61,962 nt of DNA from an uncultured Peptostreptococcaceae bacterium (GCA_944383455.1 CALWPP010000009.1:1-61962), one strand, 5' to 3'; numbered from the stretch's first letter, positions 1 to 8,372 are shown. Notes: generated by a model not told the origin, from the letters alone. Numbers and translations: made by a program.

Positions 1-279
1 AGTCGTTGAAGTTTCTCCTTTTCAGAGCTTACCTGCTGATTATCCATTGTTTTAGCACTTAGGATTTAACCTTATGCCATCTAACCAATTTTTTCTACTT
101 TCGTAACATTCACACTTAGGCTTTTTTCATCCTTATGTTGTAGTTTGATTAGCTTTAGGACTTTCCAGCAATTCGAGTAGTATTGGATAGTTTTAACTAT
201 CTCTACATACAAGTTTCCCTATATGCTGACTATTTTAGCTACTAACTAGACTTAAGTCGAGTGTGCGTAGCTATTTTTA
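1..279 (-). mobile_element. 5' part of an IStron-like group I intron, cut by the window edge
   Basis: Read on the minus strand, this stretch starts right after the exon sequence TTGAT (280-284). It carries a guide sequence GTCAG (226-230) that pairs with TTGAT over all five bases, with the U.G wobble expected at a group I 5' splice site. Further on are core-like segments: AATCAGCAGGTAAGCTC (P6/P7 region, about 25-41) and TTCAACGACT (P3'/P8, 1-10). A hairpin formed by TAGCTAC and GTAGCTA lies between splice site and guide. IStrons of C. difficile are known, from memory, to insert 3' of TTGAT and to combine a group I ribozyme with IS605-type transposase genes. The rest of the element, including any tnpA/tnpB, would lie left of the window and is not seen. 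Confidence 0.85.
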
Positions 280-843
280 ATCAACTAATAAATCTTCAAG
301 CTTACTAATTCCCATTAAATTAAAAATACTCTCAACATAATGAATACCTTTATTCATAATAGGTCTTAGTAAAAACGGAATTTTACCTCCTGATGATTGA
401 ACATAAATTGCAAATCTATTCTTATCTGATAAAAGCCCCTCTGGTTTATTCTTATCATTAAAACTTATAGTTTTTTGGTCTTGTAAAATACAATCTAAGT
501 ATTCTTTAAGCGGTGCTGGAAAAGATAGACTCCACATAGGAGAAGCAATTATATATGCATCAGCACTTACAAATTGGTCACAAAGTTCTCTTATTCTTTG
601 GATTTCTTGTCTATCTTTTTCAGGAAGACTCTTAGCCTTTTCTTCATCTACGATAGAATTTTTCATAGAAAAATATTGATACTCAAGTCTTGGGATATGC
701 TCTTTGTATAAATCTATTTCTTCAACATAAAAGTCTTCGTACTTCTCAAGCAAAGCATTTATTAACTTTCTTGCAACAGTTTTACTTGCAGATAAATGTT
801 CTGGCTTTGAGTTTACACTTATGTATAATAATTTTCTTTTCAT
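277..843 (-). CDS. Flavodoxin-fold NAD(P)H:quinone/azo oxidoreductase, 5' exon interrupted by the intron
   Basis: The 188 residues match the FMN-binding flavodoxin-like oxidoreductases (azoreductase / NAD(P)H dehydrogenase family). There is a SASKTVA phosphate-binding turn near residue 19 and ASPMWSLSFPAPLKEYLD near residue 100, which binds FMN in this family. The protein would be a soluble flavin reductase of quinones or azo compounds. The reading frame ends at LLVD, where a TAA is formed by the first three bases of the intron. The family normally continues for some 10-25 residues, so this is the 5' exon, and the full protein would need splicing. The intron sits exactly between codons. No ribosome binding site problem is seen. 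Exact substrate is unknown. Confidence 0.8.
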   Translation of the reverse strand: MKRKLLYISVNSKPEHLSASKTVARKLINALLEKYEDFYVEEIDLYKEHIPRLEYQYFSMKNSIVDEEKAKSLPEKDRQEIQRIRELCDQFVSADAYIIASPMWSLSFPAPLKEYLDCILQDQKTISFNDKNKPEGLLSDKNRFAIYVQSSGGKIPFLLRPIMNKGIHYVESIFNLMGISKLEDLLVD

Positions 844-906
844 AATTTTACCTTCCTAAAAATTATTTTAGAGTTATTATTATCATAAATAGTAATTTTT
901 ATTAGA

Positions 907-1839
907 CTAAATCATATCTTTTTTATAAATAGATTTATAAAATTGTATATAAGCATCAATTTCGTTTATTACATCAATATATTTATCTGAATGATACTGT
1001 TTTTCAAAAGTTCTATTTACATAATCAATAAGTTGTGTTTTTGAAATAAGCTCCATCCCATCAACATTAAAATAAGCCTTTCCATCATAAATAAGAGATG
1101 TTATATTTATACTTTTAAAATTATATATTTTATCAAACTTCATATTTATAAACCCTTTTGTATAGGTTTCTTTTTTAAGCTGTGCACTACCACAGACTTT
1201 TACATTTCCTTTTAAATAACAATTCCCATAAATTATTGCTTTTCCATAAACTTGTGCATATTCTCCTACACAAGCGTTCTCACAAATTTGAGATTTTCCA
1301 TATATTTTTGCATTATTAAAAAGCTGTACAAAATTAAATACAGCAGCATCTTCCCCTACCATAACATTATCAAAAAGCTCTGCACTTCCATAAATATCTG
1401 AATTTCCAAAAACCTTAACATTATCATTTAAAACTGCTTTTCCATGAACTAACGCATTTTGAAAGACACTAGCACTACCTTTTATGTTCGCTTTTGCATA
1501 TACTTTTGATTTTCCATATATTTTTGCACGATTATATATACAAGCCTCTCCAAAAACTTCTGCATCACCATAAATAGATGAATTATCAAGTATTATAGCA
1601 TTATCATATACTTTAGCATTGTCATATATTATAGCATCATCACTAACCCTTACGCTATCTGATACTACAGCATTATCAAAAACTTTGGCATCATCATAAA
1701 TAAAGCAGGTCCCATTATGAGATAAATTTAATTCACTTTCTATCCATCCTCCAACTTCACCGTCTGAAATCCTCTTAATACGTCTTAGAACCCTTCCATG
1801 AAACATCATTGTTTCACCTGTGAAAATATACTTTCTCAA
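907..1839 (-). CDS. YdcK-like beta-solenoid repeat protein, function unknown
   Basis: This 310-residue protein has about 16-18 imperfect repeats of the type A-x-V-Y/F-x-N/D/G between residues about 45 and 225. Such repeats build a left-handed parallel beta-helix or similar solenoid. The N-terminal GGWIESELNLSHNGTCFIYD block resembles the start of E. coli YdcK (GGWV...QQGDCWIYD). The last 80 residues are not repetitive. The start is a TTG at 1839, supported by AAGGAGGG seven bases upstream; no ATG fits. No signal peptide or membrane segment is visible, so it is probably cytoplasmic. Hexapeptide acyltransferases also form solenoids, but no catalytic His or acyl-CoA motif is recognisable. Role unknown. 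Confidence 0.75.
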   Translation of the reverse strand: MRKYIFTGETMMFHGRVLRRIKRISDGEVGGWIESELNLSHNGTCFIYDDAKVFDNAVVSDSVRVSDDAIIYDNAKVYDNAIILDNSSIYGDAEVFGEACIYNRAKIYGKSKVYAKANIKGSASVFQNALVHGKAVLNDNVKVFGNSDIYGSAELFDNVMVGEDAAVFNFVQLFNNAKIYGKSQICENACVGEYAQVYGKAIIYGNCYLKGNVKVCGSAQLKKETYTKGFINMKFDKIYNFKSINITSLIYDGKAYFNVDGMELISKTQLIDYVNRTFEKQYHSDKYIDVINEIDAYIQFYKSIYKKDMI

Positions 1840-1935
1840 ATACTTCCCTCCTTATTAAAATAATACTCTATACAAAATCTATTAATTTGCCAAAGCTTAT
1901 TTTAAACAAATAAAATTATATAATAGTTTCTCATA

Positions 1936-1960
1936 TAAAAACACCCTATTTAGGGTGTAG
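1936..1960 (-). terminator. Intrinsic terminator after the FUSC-type gene
   Basis: A perfect stem ACACCCTA/TAGGGTGT (1941-1958) is followed on the minus strand by TTTTATAT. It lies just after the stop of the gene at 1974-2954. Confidence 0.7.
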
Positions 1961-1973
1961 AGTATACAAGTAT

Positions 1974-2954
1974 TTAATTAACTAGACGATATCTTTTCTC
2001 AATTACTTTACTTACAATGTACGCAATAATAATTCCTATAGTAAATAGTAATAAACGAGTTGGAATAGATATTGGTGTGTGATAAATTGCCATAGTAGAA
2101 ATTAAATCATTTATAGCTACAAATATCATCTTTACATCATAATCTTTTGCAAAAGTATATATATATCCAAGTATAAATGTAACTATAGGTAAATGCTTTT
2201 CTAGTTGTAAAATCTCAAATAAAACAACAAAAACTAATATCCCCATTAAAGTAGATATAAATCTTTGTTTTATTCTAGTTTTACTATCAGAAAAATTAGA
2301 CTGAGTTATAGATAATGTCACTATACTTATCCAAGTCATCTTCTCTACATTTAATAACCTACCAATAATTATTGCAATACTTATACCTATAGCCATTTTT
2401 ATAGAAAATATAAATCTGTCGCTATGAACATCTATTTTTTCTTTAAGTATATCTTTTACATATAATTCGCTTTTTTCTTCCTTTTTCTTGGTTGTTAAAT
2501 ACATAGTTAAGGCAACTAAAATTCCACCAACAATACAACCAAGTATTCTAAGAATATAACTATCTTTTACTGGATTACCATCTAAAAATACATATAAAAG
2601 CATAAATGGTAAATAAAGTTTAAAGTCTATATGAGGTTGAAAGGTTAAGTACATGATAGTAAATATTGACACTAATGAAATTACAAATACAAATACTAAA
2701 TTTACATGTCTTGATATACTAGTTACAACCCCTACAAATACAAATAAAAAAATTGTTACCAAAATAGAGTCTTTTGTTTTATATCCAATATCTCTTCCAA
2801 GAAACATAAGTATAGCAGTTATTGCAGTTACTCCTATTAAATTATTGTCAGCACCAAATATAGATGTAAACACATTAATAAATGCTATTATGAATAAAAG
2901 TATAAAAAAATTTATAACAATTTTTTTTGGTGTTACAGTATCTATTATTATCAC
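1974..2954 (-). CDS. FUSC-family (aromatic acid exporter-like) membrane protein
   Basis: The 326-residue protein has an N-terminal block of five or six membrane segments (residues about 12-155), a charged cytoplasmic loop (about 156-180, KKKEEKSELYVKDILKEK), then a second block of four or five segments to residue 318. This two-block layout with a central charged loop is that of the fusaric acid resistance / aromatic acid exporter family. Substrate is unknown. The start is doubtful: the only normal start codon is a GTG at 2954, only about two bases after AAAAGGAA. An ATA codon a few bases further in would have better spacing. It is followed by its own terminator and seems to be a single-gene unit. 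Confidence 0.7.
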   Translation of the reverse strand: MIIIDTVTPKKIVINFFILLFIIAFINVFTSIFGADNNLIGVTAITAILMFLGRDIGYKTKDSILVTIFLFVFVGVVTSISRHVNLVFVFVISLVSIFTIMYLTFQPHIDFKLYLPFMLLYVFLDGNPVKDSYILRILGCIVGGILVALTMYLTTKKKEEKSELYVKDILKEKIDVHSDRFIFSIKMAIGISIAIIIGRLLNVEKMTWISIVTLSITQSNFSDSKTRIKQRFISTLMGILVFVVLFEILQLEKHLPIVTFILGYIYTFAKDYDVKMIFVAINDLISTMAIYHTPISIPTRLLLFTIGIIIAYIVSKVIEKRYRLVN

Positions 2955-3060
2955 TTCCTTTTATATATATATTTATATAATATATTAATATTTAAGTTCT
3001 TACAATATATTCTCCTATTATAATTAAAAATACAACTTAAATATAAAGTTAAAATATATA

Positions 3061-3094
3061 AAATAAAAAGCTCATATCAAAAGATATGAGCTTT
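3061..3094 (-). terminator. Terminator of the rubrerythrin gene
   Basis: A 12-bp stem AAAGCTCATATC/GATATGAGCTTT (3067-3078 with 3083-3094) is followed on the minus strand by TTTTTATTT. Confidence 0.9.
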
Positions 3095-3110
3095 AATCTA
3101 TTATATAATA

Positions 3111-3659
3111 TTAATTTCCTTCGAAATGTCTTTCAAGTAATCCTAAAAATGCTTTACCATGTCTAGCTTCATCTTTACACATTTCATGAACTGTATCATG
3201 TATAGCATCAAGTCCTAATTCTTTAGCTTTTTTAGCTAATTTTAATTTTCCTTCAGTTGCTCCATACTCTGCTTCAACTCTAGCCTTTAAGTTAGCCTTA
3301 GTATCAGCAACAACAACTTCTCCTAATAATTCAGCAAACTTAGCAGCATGTTCTGCTTCTTCAAATGCTATTCTCTTGTAAGCTTCAGCTACTTCTGGAT
3401 ATCCTTCTCTATCAGCTTGTCTACTCATAGCTAAATACATTCCAACTTCTGTACATTCTCCAACAAAGTTAGCTCTTAATCCTTCAACTACTTCCTCATC
3501 TATTCCATTAGCAACACCTATTCTATGCTCATCTGCCCAAGTCATTTCACCTTTCATTTCTTCAAACTTTTCTGCTCCTACTTTACAAGTTGGGCATACT
3601 TCTGGTGCATGCTCTCCTTCATGAACATATCCACAAACTGTACAAACAAACTTTTTCAT
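3111..3659 (-). CDS. Reverse rubrerythrin (rubredoxin domain first), H2O2/O2 detoxification
   Basis: Residues about 4-30 form a rubredoxin-like iron site with CTVC and CPTC pairs. The rest is a four-helix ferritin-like domain with diiron ligand motifs (EC.EV near residue 70, EEAEHAAKF near 103, and a last DEARHGKAF near 165). In ordinary rubrerythrin the rubredoxin part is at the C-terminus; the reversed order defines the clostridial reverse rubrerythrins, which act as NADH-linked peroxide and oxygen reductases. The ATG at 3659 has AAGGAG upstream; a GTG two codons earlier is less likely. The gene is divergent from a PerR-type repressor at 3825. That is the usual partner, so peroxide-sensing control of this gene is likely. 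Confidence 0.93.
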   Translation of the reverse strand: MKKFVCTVCGYVHEGEHAPEVCPTCKVGAEKFEEMKGEMTWADEHRIGVANGIDEEVVEGLRANFVGECTEVGMYLAMSRQADREGYPEVAEAYKRIAFEEAEHAAKFAELLGEVVVADTKANLKARVEAEYGATEGKLKLAKKAKELGLDAIHDTVHEMCKDEARHGKAFLGLLERHFEGN

Positions 3660-3785
3660 ACTCACACTCTCCTTAATCAGTAATCGTTACTATTATTATA
3701 TATTCTTAATATATTTATGTCAATAATATTTTAAATTATTTATTATTTTTAATTAACTATATACATCTTAAGTATTAATAATATA

Positions 3786-3806
3786 TAATATTAATAATTA
3801 ATATTA
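3786..3806. promoter_or_regulatory. Candidate PerR/Fur-type operator between the divergent genes
   Basis: Two copies of the palindrome TAATATTA (3786-3793 and 3799-3806) are separated by five A/T bases, directly upstream of the Fur-family gene. The shape resembles the AT-rich inverted repeats bound by PerR. In such AT-rich DNA it could be chance. Confidence 0.35.
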
Positions 3807-3824
3807 ATTTGAAAGGCTAAAAAT

Positions 3825-4202
3825 ATGAAATTTTCTAAACAAAGAGAACTTATATTAAATACTATTTTAAATAGTAGTACTCATTTAACTGCTGATAATA
3901 TATATAACACATTAAAGAGTAAAAATCCTTCTCTTAGCTTAGGAACAGTTTATAGAAATTTATCTCAGTTAACTGAAAATGGCTTTATAAAAAAGGTAAG
4001 TATACCTAATCAACCAGATAGATTTGATAAAAATACTCATACACACGGACATTTAGTTTGTGAAGTTTGTAATGAGATTTTTGATATAAACTATACATCT
4101 ATAGAAAACCTATATAATTACTTAAAAAAAGATGGTAATATAATAAAGTCATACGATATTGTTTTAAATGGGATATGTAAAAAATGTTCTAAAAATATTT
4201 AA
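3825..4202 (+). CDS. perR: PerR-type Fur-family repressor
   Basis: This 125-residue protein has the Fur-family winged helix (residues about 1-75, with LSLGTVYRNLSQLTENGFI as recognition region) and the regulatory metal site residues HTHGHLVCEVC (about 80-92). A second CxxC near the C-terminus (GICKKC) makes the structural zinc site with the first. Asp-rich QPDRFDKNTHTHGH matches PerR more than Fur. PerR represses peroxide-defence genes and is inactivated by metal-catalysed oxidation. The gene starts after GAAAGG. It is divergent from the reverse rubrerythrin, sharing about 165 bp of control region, and ends at its own terminator. Confidence 0.85.
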   Translation: MKFSKQRELILNTILNSSTHLTADNIYNTLKSKNPSLSLGTVYRNLSQLTENGFIKKVSIPNQPDRFDKNTHTHGHLVCEVCNEIFDINYTSIENLYNYLKKDGNIIKSYDIVLNGICKKCSKNI

Positions 4203-4243
4203 AAAGAGCTACTTTATCCAGTATGCTCTTTTTGTTTTTAGTA
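4199..4243 (+). terminator. Terminator of the perR gene
   Basis: A stem AAAAAGAGC/GCTCTTTTT (4201-4209 with 4225-4233) is followed by TTTTTGTTTTTA on the plus strand. Confidence 0.8.
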
Positions 4244-4320
4244 TTATAAAGTTTTTTTATTTTTCTCCCTATAAATAATATATATAGTTGAAAAAATATA
4301 AAAAAGGTGGTGATATAACT

Positions 4321-5613
4321 ATGAACATAAATAATAATACAAATAATATTGGAAACAATCTTAATATAAATAATAACTATAATAAAGACCAAAAAGCTAT
4401 AGCTAATGAATTTTTAGCCAAAACAGAACAAAAAAATAGTGATATCATATCATCACTAATAGAATCACGAAGAGAAAACTCAGAAATTTTTAAAGCAAAT
4501 CTAGGAAATAGAAATATACAAAATATTATAACTAGTCTTCAGACTTCTTCTAATTCGCTAGAAGAAGCAAGTACTATACTAAAAAATTTAAAAGCCCTTT
4601 ATCTTAATTTAAGTTCTAGTAATTTCTCTTTTGAGAAGGTTAAAAATATAACTGAAAAAACATCAATAGTCATAAAGCAACTTAAATACATCGCAAAAAA
4701 TACTTCTCATGAGGATACACCACTACTTAGTGGTAGAAAAATAGAATATAATATATATATAAAAAATAGGCCTCAAACATTAAAACTAAACTTTGTAAGC
4801 CTTTTAAAAATTGCATCAAGTCTTGAGGATATAAAGATTAAAAATGCTGATTCTCTAAAAGAAGCTATCGATATTATAAATAAGGGTTTATTTGATATTG
4901 ATAGGTCTAATAAAAAAATATCTAAAATGAACAAAAACTTACAAAGTGTTGTAGATTACTATAATAAAAATAACTCTGAAATAAAAAATACTAAACAAGC
5001 ATTAAAAATTATTCAAAATTGTAAAAATATATTGCTTGGAGAAAATGCAAAGGATAATTCTTTAATTGGCTTATTTAAAAACTTAAATATCATCGGCAAA
5101 AAATCTGAAGATAATTACATAGATGAAAGTACTATCTTAAATGATGAGCTAGATTCAAGCGTTGAAGATACTAATGAAAATATTTCTAATGAAAACTTAA
5201 ATGATGATATTTTAGCAAATAAAGAAGATATTGAAAAAGCCTCTCGTGCACTTAAGAATTTAGTTGTTTATGATGATACTGAATATGAATTTGAGGATAA
5301 TTTTAATCTATTCAAAGAAAGTATAGAAAAAAATCAAAAAGAAATAAAAAAAGAAAATATATTTGCCTCATTTGATGAAGAATATATAAATAACGAAAAT
5401 GATAAAATAGGAGTAGATGATATTTTAAAGAAAATTTCAGAAAAAGAAAATAAATCTAAAGAAAAAATAGATGAAACTGTTGATGAAAATTTTGTTGCTT
5501 TACTAACTGGTAAAAATCCTAACAAAAATAAGTCAAAATATATTTGGACTGCATTTTATTTCTCTTTAGGTGCTACAGTTTTAGTTTTGGCACTTTCTTT
5601 TATTAATAGATAA
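4321..5613 (+). CDS. Flagellin-like protein with a C-terminal membrane anchor
   Basis: The ATG at 4321 follows AAAGGTGGTGAT and is preferred over an in-frame ATG 33 bases earlier that lies before this site. The 430-residue product begins with an Asn-rich stretch (1-22). Residues about 63-137 read like the flagellin N-terminal D1 helices: RNIQNIITSLQ, then EEASTILKNLKAL, then IKQLKYIAKNT and PLLSG, where flagellins have RNAQDGISLIQ, ILQRMREL, IDRIAENTEFNG and KLLDG. Residues about 175-215 resemble the flagellin C-terminal helix (SLKEAIDIINKGL...). An acidic, low-complexity region (about 260-395) follows, then one hydrophobic segment (about 405-427) ending in FINR. There is no signal peptide, so it should be tail-anchored with the flagellin-like part in the cytoplasm. 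No flagellar genes are nearby. Function unknown. Confidence 0.7.
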   Translation: MNINNNTNNIGNNLNINNNYNKDQKAIANEFLAKTEQKNSDIISSLIESRRENSEIFKANLGNRNIQNIITSLQTSSNSLEEASTILKNLKALYLNLSSSNFSFEKVKNITEKTSIVIKQLKYIAKNTSHEDTPLLSGRKIEYNIYIKNRPQTLKLNFVSLLKIASSLEDIKIKNADSLKEAIDIINKGLFDIDRSNKKISKMNKNLQSVVDYYNKNNSEIKNTKQALKIIQNCKNILLGENAKDNSLIGLFKNLNIIGKKSEDNYIDESTILNDELDSSVEDTNENISNENLNDDILANKEDIEKASRALKNLVVYDDTEYEFEDNFNLFKESIEKNQKEIKKENIFASFDEEYINNENDKIGVDDILKKISEKENKSKEKIDETVDENFVALLTGKNPNKNKSKYIWTAFYFSLGATVLVLALSFINR

Positions 5614-5631
5614 TTTTACGCGTTGTGATAT

Positions 5632-5737
5632 TTAAATATAATTATTGAAAATACTAGGGTTATGCTATATAAATTTTGATGTATTTAAAATTAGATAAAG
5701 TAACTTAAATATGTTAAATAAAATAACTAGCACAACA
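5632..5737 (-). repeat. Short inverted-repeat element (MITE-like), copy 1
   Basis: The stretch begins GTTGTGATATTTAAAT and ends AACTAGCACAACA, which are near inverted copies of each other. The end TTGTGCTAGTT recurs at 18154 and 43717 in longer related copies. No open frame is present. This copy is the most diverged of the three. Confidence 0.45.
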
Positions 5738-5749
5738 GATAATTTTTAT

Positions 5750-5780
5750 ATAAAACAAAAGGCGAGACTTTTCTCGCCTA
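5750..5780 (-). terminator. Hairpin terminator downstream of chbG
   Basis: A stem AGGCGAGA/TCTCGCCT (5760-5779) is followed on the minus strand by TTTTGTTTTATAT. It is about 130 bp after the stop of the gene at 5908-6642 and probably ends that transcript. Confidence 0.65.
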
Positions 5781-5907
5781 CAATAATCTATAAAAATTGA
5801 AATATCTTTTAAAGTTTTATTAGATTGTTCTTGGGTGTATTATCTTCACTTACTCTAGGTTAAATCATAGACATAAGCTCATAACATTATTTTCTAATTT
5901 AACTACT

Positions 5908-6642
5908 TTATAAATCACTATATTTTATAAGTTCTATATTATTTTCTTTTAGTTTTTCTTTTAAATTATTATCAGTTAAAATACTATATTCTTTCATTCT
6001 TTGCATAGAGTATGAAGTAAAATTAACTAAACTCTCATCTATAAATGATGGATGACACATAAAATCTACAATATCATATTTTTTTATTTCATCTATAAAT
6101 TTATCAAAATAATTCTCTTTTACATTTTCACCATAAAAACTATCTATCATAGTAATAGTTTTATCATAGTTAATACTAGATTCAAATCCTCCTCTTATTG
6201 GTAGATTATATTTTTTAACTATTTTTTCTATTACAGGTTGTAGACTTTCTAATGTATGAACATGATGATGTGAATCTAGGTGATCTATTTTAATACCGCT
6301 ATTAACAACTTTATCAATTTGAGCACAAAACTCATTATAAACTTCATCTAAATCAAACTTTTCTCTTACTAATTCATTAGTAATTCTTCTAAAAAACTTT
6401 CCTTTACTATCAACTATTGTCTTGTGATTACTCAAAACTGGCTCATTTAAACTTAAAGTCATATGAACACCACAACCTAATTCACTATTTTCTTTTAAAA
6501 TATTAACAGCATTCTCAAAAGCTGGCATATTAGGCATTATAGTAGTTGAAGTTACTATTCCATTTTTATGGGCTGATAAAATACCATAATTAACTGCTTC
6601 ACTTAATCCAAAATCATCTGCATTTACTATCATCTTTGTCAT
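5908..6642 (-). CDS. chbG: ChbG/YdjC-family carbohydrate deacetylase
   Basis: The 244-residue protein has NADDFGLSEAVNYG at residues 7-20 and HLDSHHHVH near residue 120, the metal-binding and catalytic motifs of the YdjC/ChbG family. These enzymes remove one acetyl group from chitobiose or chitobiose-phosphate, and in enteric bacteria work with a GH4 6-phospho-glycosidase and a PTS. Here the gene is the last of such a cluster, downstream of a GH4 enzyme and PTS remnants, which supports a chito-oligosaccharide substrate. AGGTG precedes the ATG. All key residues look intact. Substrate assignment rests on context. Confidence 0.9.
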   Translation of the reverse strand: MTKMIVNADDFGLSEAVNYGILSAHKNGIVTSTTIMPNMPAFENAVNILKENSELGCGVHMTLSLNEPVLSNHKTIVDSKGKFFRRITNELVREKFDLDEVYNEFCAQIDKVVNSGIKIDHLDSHHHVHTLESLQPVIEKIVKKYNLPIRGGFESSINYDKTITMIDSFYGENVKENYFDKFIDEIKKYDIVDFMCHPSFIDESLVNFTSYSMQRMKEYSILTDNNLKEKLKENNIELIKYSDL

Positions 6643-6668
6643 ATTAACACCTCTTTTATATATAATAA

Positions 6669-6731
6669 ATTAAGACTAGAAAGTTATTTTAATATATTAT
6701 ATTAAAAGTCACTAAATATTCTAGTCTTATC
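6669..6731 (-). terminator. Long imperfect hairpin between the GH4 gene and chbG
   Basis: Outer arms TAAGACTAGAA/TTCTAGTCTTA (6671-6681 with 6719-6729) enclose a second AT-only stem (TTTTAATAT/ATATTAAAA). The T-run on the minus strand is weak, so it may be a partial terminator or an mRNA stabiliser. Confidence 0.5.
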
Positions 6732-6747
6732 ATTAGTTTATATTATT

Positions 6748-8058
6748 TTATTTAGAAAATTGTGGTAAATAATCTTTATGAGCTTCTATCATTTCATCTA
6801 ATATAGTCTTAGCTAAATCATCTGATGGTATTAATGGATTTATACATAATGCTTGTAGTGCTGAATTATAATCTCCTTCAACAGCTGCTTTAGCTGCTAA
6901 TATTTCAAATGCTTTTATTTCAGTAACCAATCCACTAACTGCTACTGGTAAATATCCTATTGCTAATGGCTTAGGACCTTCCTTAGTTATTACACAACTC
7001 ACTTCTACTGCAGAATCTTCTCTAAAATCTCTAATTGAACCATTGTTTAAAGTATTTACAACTTGAATATCTTTTTTATCGTTGTATATTGAGTTAATTA
7101 AATCACAAGCTGCATCACTATAATATGCTCCACCTCTTTTTTCTAATTGCGGTGGCTTAATATCTAGATTTTCATCTTTATATAACTCAAATAAATCATC
7201 TTCTAAAGCCTTAACAGTTTCTCCTCTAGTCTTCCCATCTTTAAATCCTTCTAATTCTTCTCCAAGCATTTCTTTGTGCTTATAGTAATATTTATGATAT
7301 GGACAAGGTATAACTCCTAACGCTCTAACAAAGTCGGCATTTAGTGGTATATCTTTTATATTTTGCATTGTTAATGATGAAGTAACAAATTTTTCAATAG
7401 CTTCTTTAGTTATGTCTTTTCCATCTAATCTAACATTTAGTGCATAAACCATATGATTAAGTCCTGCAAAATCCATTTCTACTCTATTTTTTTCTACTTT
7501 TAGTATATCTGCTACACCATTTTTAACACCAATTGGAACATTACATAACCCTATATATCTTCTAAAGTTAGTGTATTTAAATATAGCTTCTGATATTATT
7601 CCAGTTGGGTTTGTAAAGTTTACTAACCAAGCATTTGGGCAAAGTTCTTCTATATCTTTTATTATATCAAGTACAACTGGAACAGTTCTCAGAGCCTTAA
7701 ATAATCCCCCTGCACCATTAGTCTCTTGACCTATAACCCCGTGCGAAAGAGGAATTCTTTCATCTTTAATTCTTGCATCTAATAATCCAACTCTAAGTTG
7801 TGTAGTAACAAAGTCCGCATCTTTTAATGCTTCTTTTCTATCTAAAGTTAGATGTATTTTCATATCTATTCCTGCTTTTTTAACCATTCTTTTTGCAAGA
7901 TTTCCTACTATTTCTAACTTATGCTTACCTTCTTCTATATCTACTAACCATAATTCTTTTACTGGTAATTCTTTATGTCTTTTTATAAAACCTTCTACTA
8001 ATTCAGGAGTATAGCTTGATCCCCCACCAATAGTAACTATTTTTATTCCTTTACTCAT
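6748..8058 (-). CDS. GH4-family 6-phospho-beta-glucosidase
   Basis: The protein of about 436 residues starts with an NAD-binding IVTIGGGSSYTPE motif and has GHGVIGQETNGAGG-type residues, the metal ligands in LCNVPIG and FAGLNHM, and a C-terminal GH4 fold. GH4 enzymes use NAD+ and a divalent metal for a redox-elimination cleavage of phosphorylated disaccharides. Family position and the neighbouring chbG point to 6-phospho-beta-glucosidase of the CelF/ChbF/LicH group. The ATG at 8058 is chosen because GGTGA lies five bases upstream; an earlier in-frame start at 8070 overlaps that site. The gene appears intact, although the transporter genes before it are broken. Confidence 0.9.
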   Translation of the reverse strand: MSKGIKIVTIGGGSSYTPELVEGFIKRHKELPVKELWLVDIEEGKHKLEIVGNLAKRMVKKAGIDMKIHLTLDRKEALKDADFVTTQLRVGLLDARIKDERIPLSHGVIGQETNGAGGLFKALRTVPVVLDIIKDIEELCPNAWLVNFTNPTGIISEAIFKYTNFRRYIGLCNVPIGVKNGVADILKVEKNRVEMDFAGLNHMVYALNVRLDGKDITKEAIEKFVTSSLTMQNIKDIPLNADFVRALGVIPCPYHKYYYKHKEMLGEELEGFKDGKTRGETVKALEDDLFELYKDENLDIKPPQLEKRGGAYYSDAACDLINSIYNDKKDIQVVNTLNNGSIRDFREDSAVEVSCVITKEGPKPLAIGYLPVAVSGLVTEIKAFEILAAKAAVEGDYNSALQALCINPLIPSDDLAKTILDEMIEAHKDYLPQFSK

Positions 8059-8179
8059 ACTTTTCACCATCCTATATACTATTTTAATATTAACTAAAAA
8101 CTCTATAGTAATATTAATTCTTCTACTATTAATTTTATACTTATTTTTAAGCTATAATTTAAGACAGCATTTTTTATCT

Positions 8180-8212
8180 TAAAACAAAGCTGACAATTAA
8201 GTCAGCTTTTTA
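8180..8212 (-). terminator. Hairpin between the EIIC remnant and the GH4 gene
   Basis: A stem AAAGCTGAC/GTCAGCTTT (8186-8194 with 8201-8209) has T-runs on both sides, GTTTTAAG on the minus strand and TTTTTAAAA on the plus strand. It may partly insulate the GH4 gene from the PTS promoter. Confidence 0.6.
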
Positions 8213-8224
8213 AAAAATCTAAAA

Positions 8225-8329
8225 TTATTGTTGTTCACTCATTTTTTTAGCATCAATTTTTTCTGCCATAATTACAAATGGTAAATATATAATTACTGAA
8301 ACAACTATAAACGCCATAAACTTTTCCAT
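8225..8329 (-). pseudogene. Remnant of a PTS EIIC (lactose/cellobiose type), C-terminal end only
   Basis: A 34-codon frame reads MEKFMAFIVVSVIIYLPF and ends in a short charged tail. The IYLPF pattern, with a following basic/acidic tail, is how lactose/cellobiose EIIC permeases end. The rest of the roughly 430-residue permease is absent. It lies between an EIIB fragment and the GH4 gene, where chbC/celB would be expected. AGGA before the ATG means it could still be translated as a one-helix peptide. The homology is short, so this is likely but not certain. Confidence 0.5.
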
Positions 8330-8372
8330 ATTCTTTTCCTGCCTTTGAGTATATTTATTTTAAAATTTCAAT

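Noticed and set aside
907..1839. Hexapeptide acyltransferase
   Set aside because: Repeats are of a different type and no catalytic histidine loop is evident.
2653..2988. 111-codon plus-strand frame opposite the FUSC gene
   Set aside because: Antisense shadow of a membrane protein gene; composition is that of the reverse strand and no binding site precedes it.
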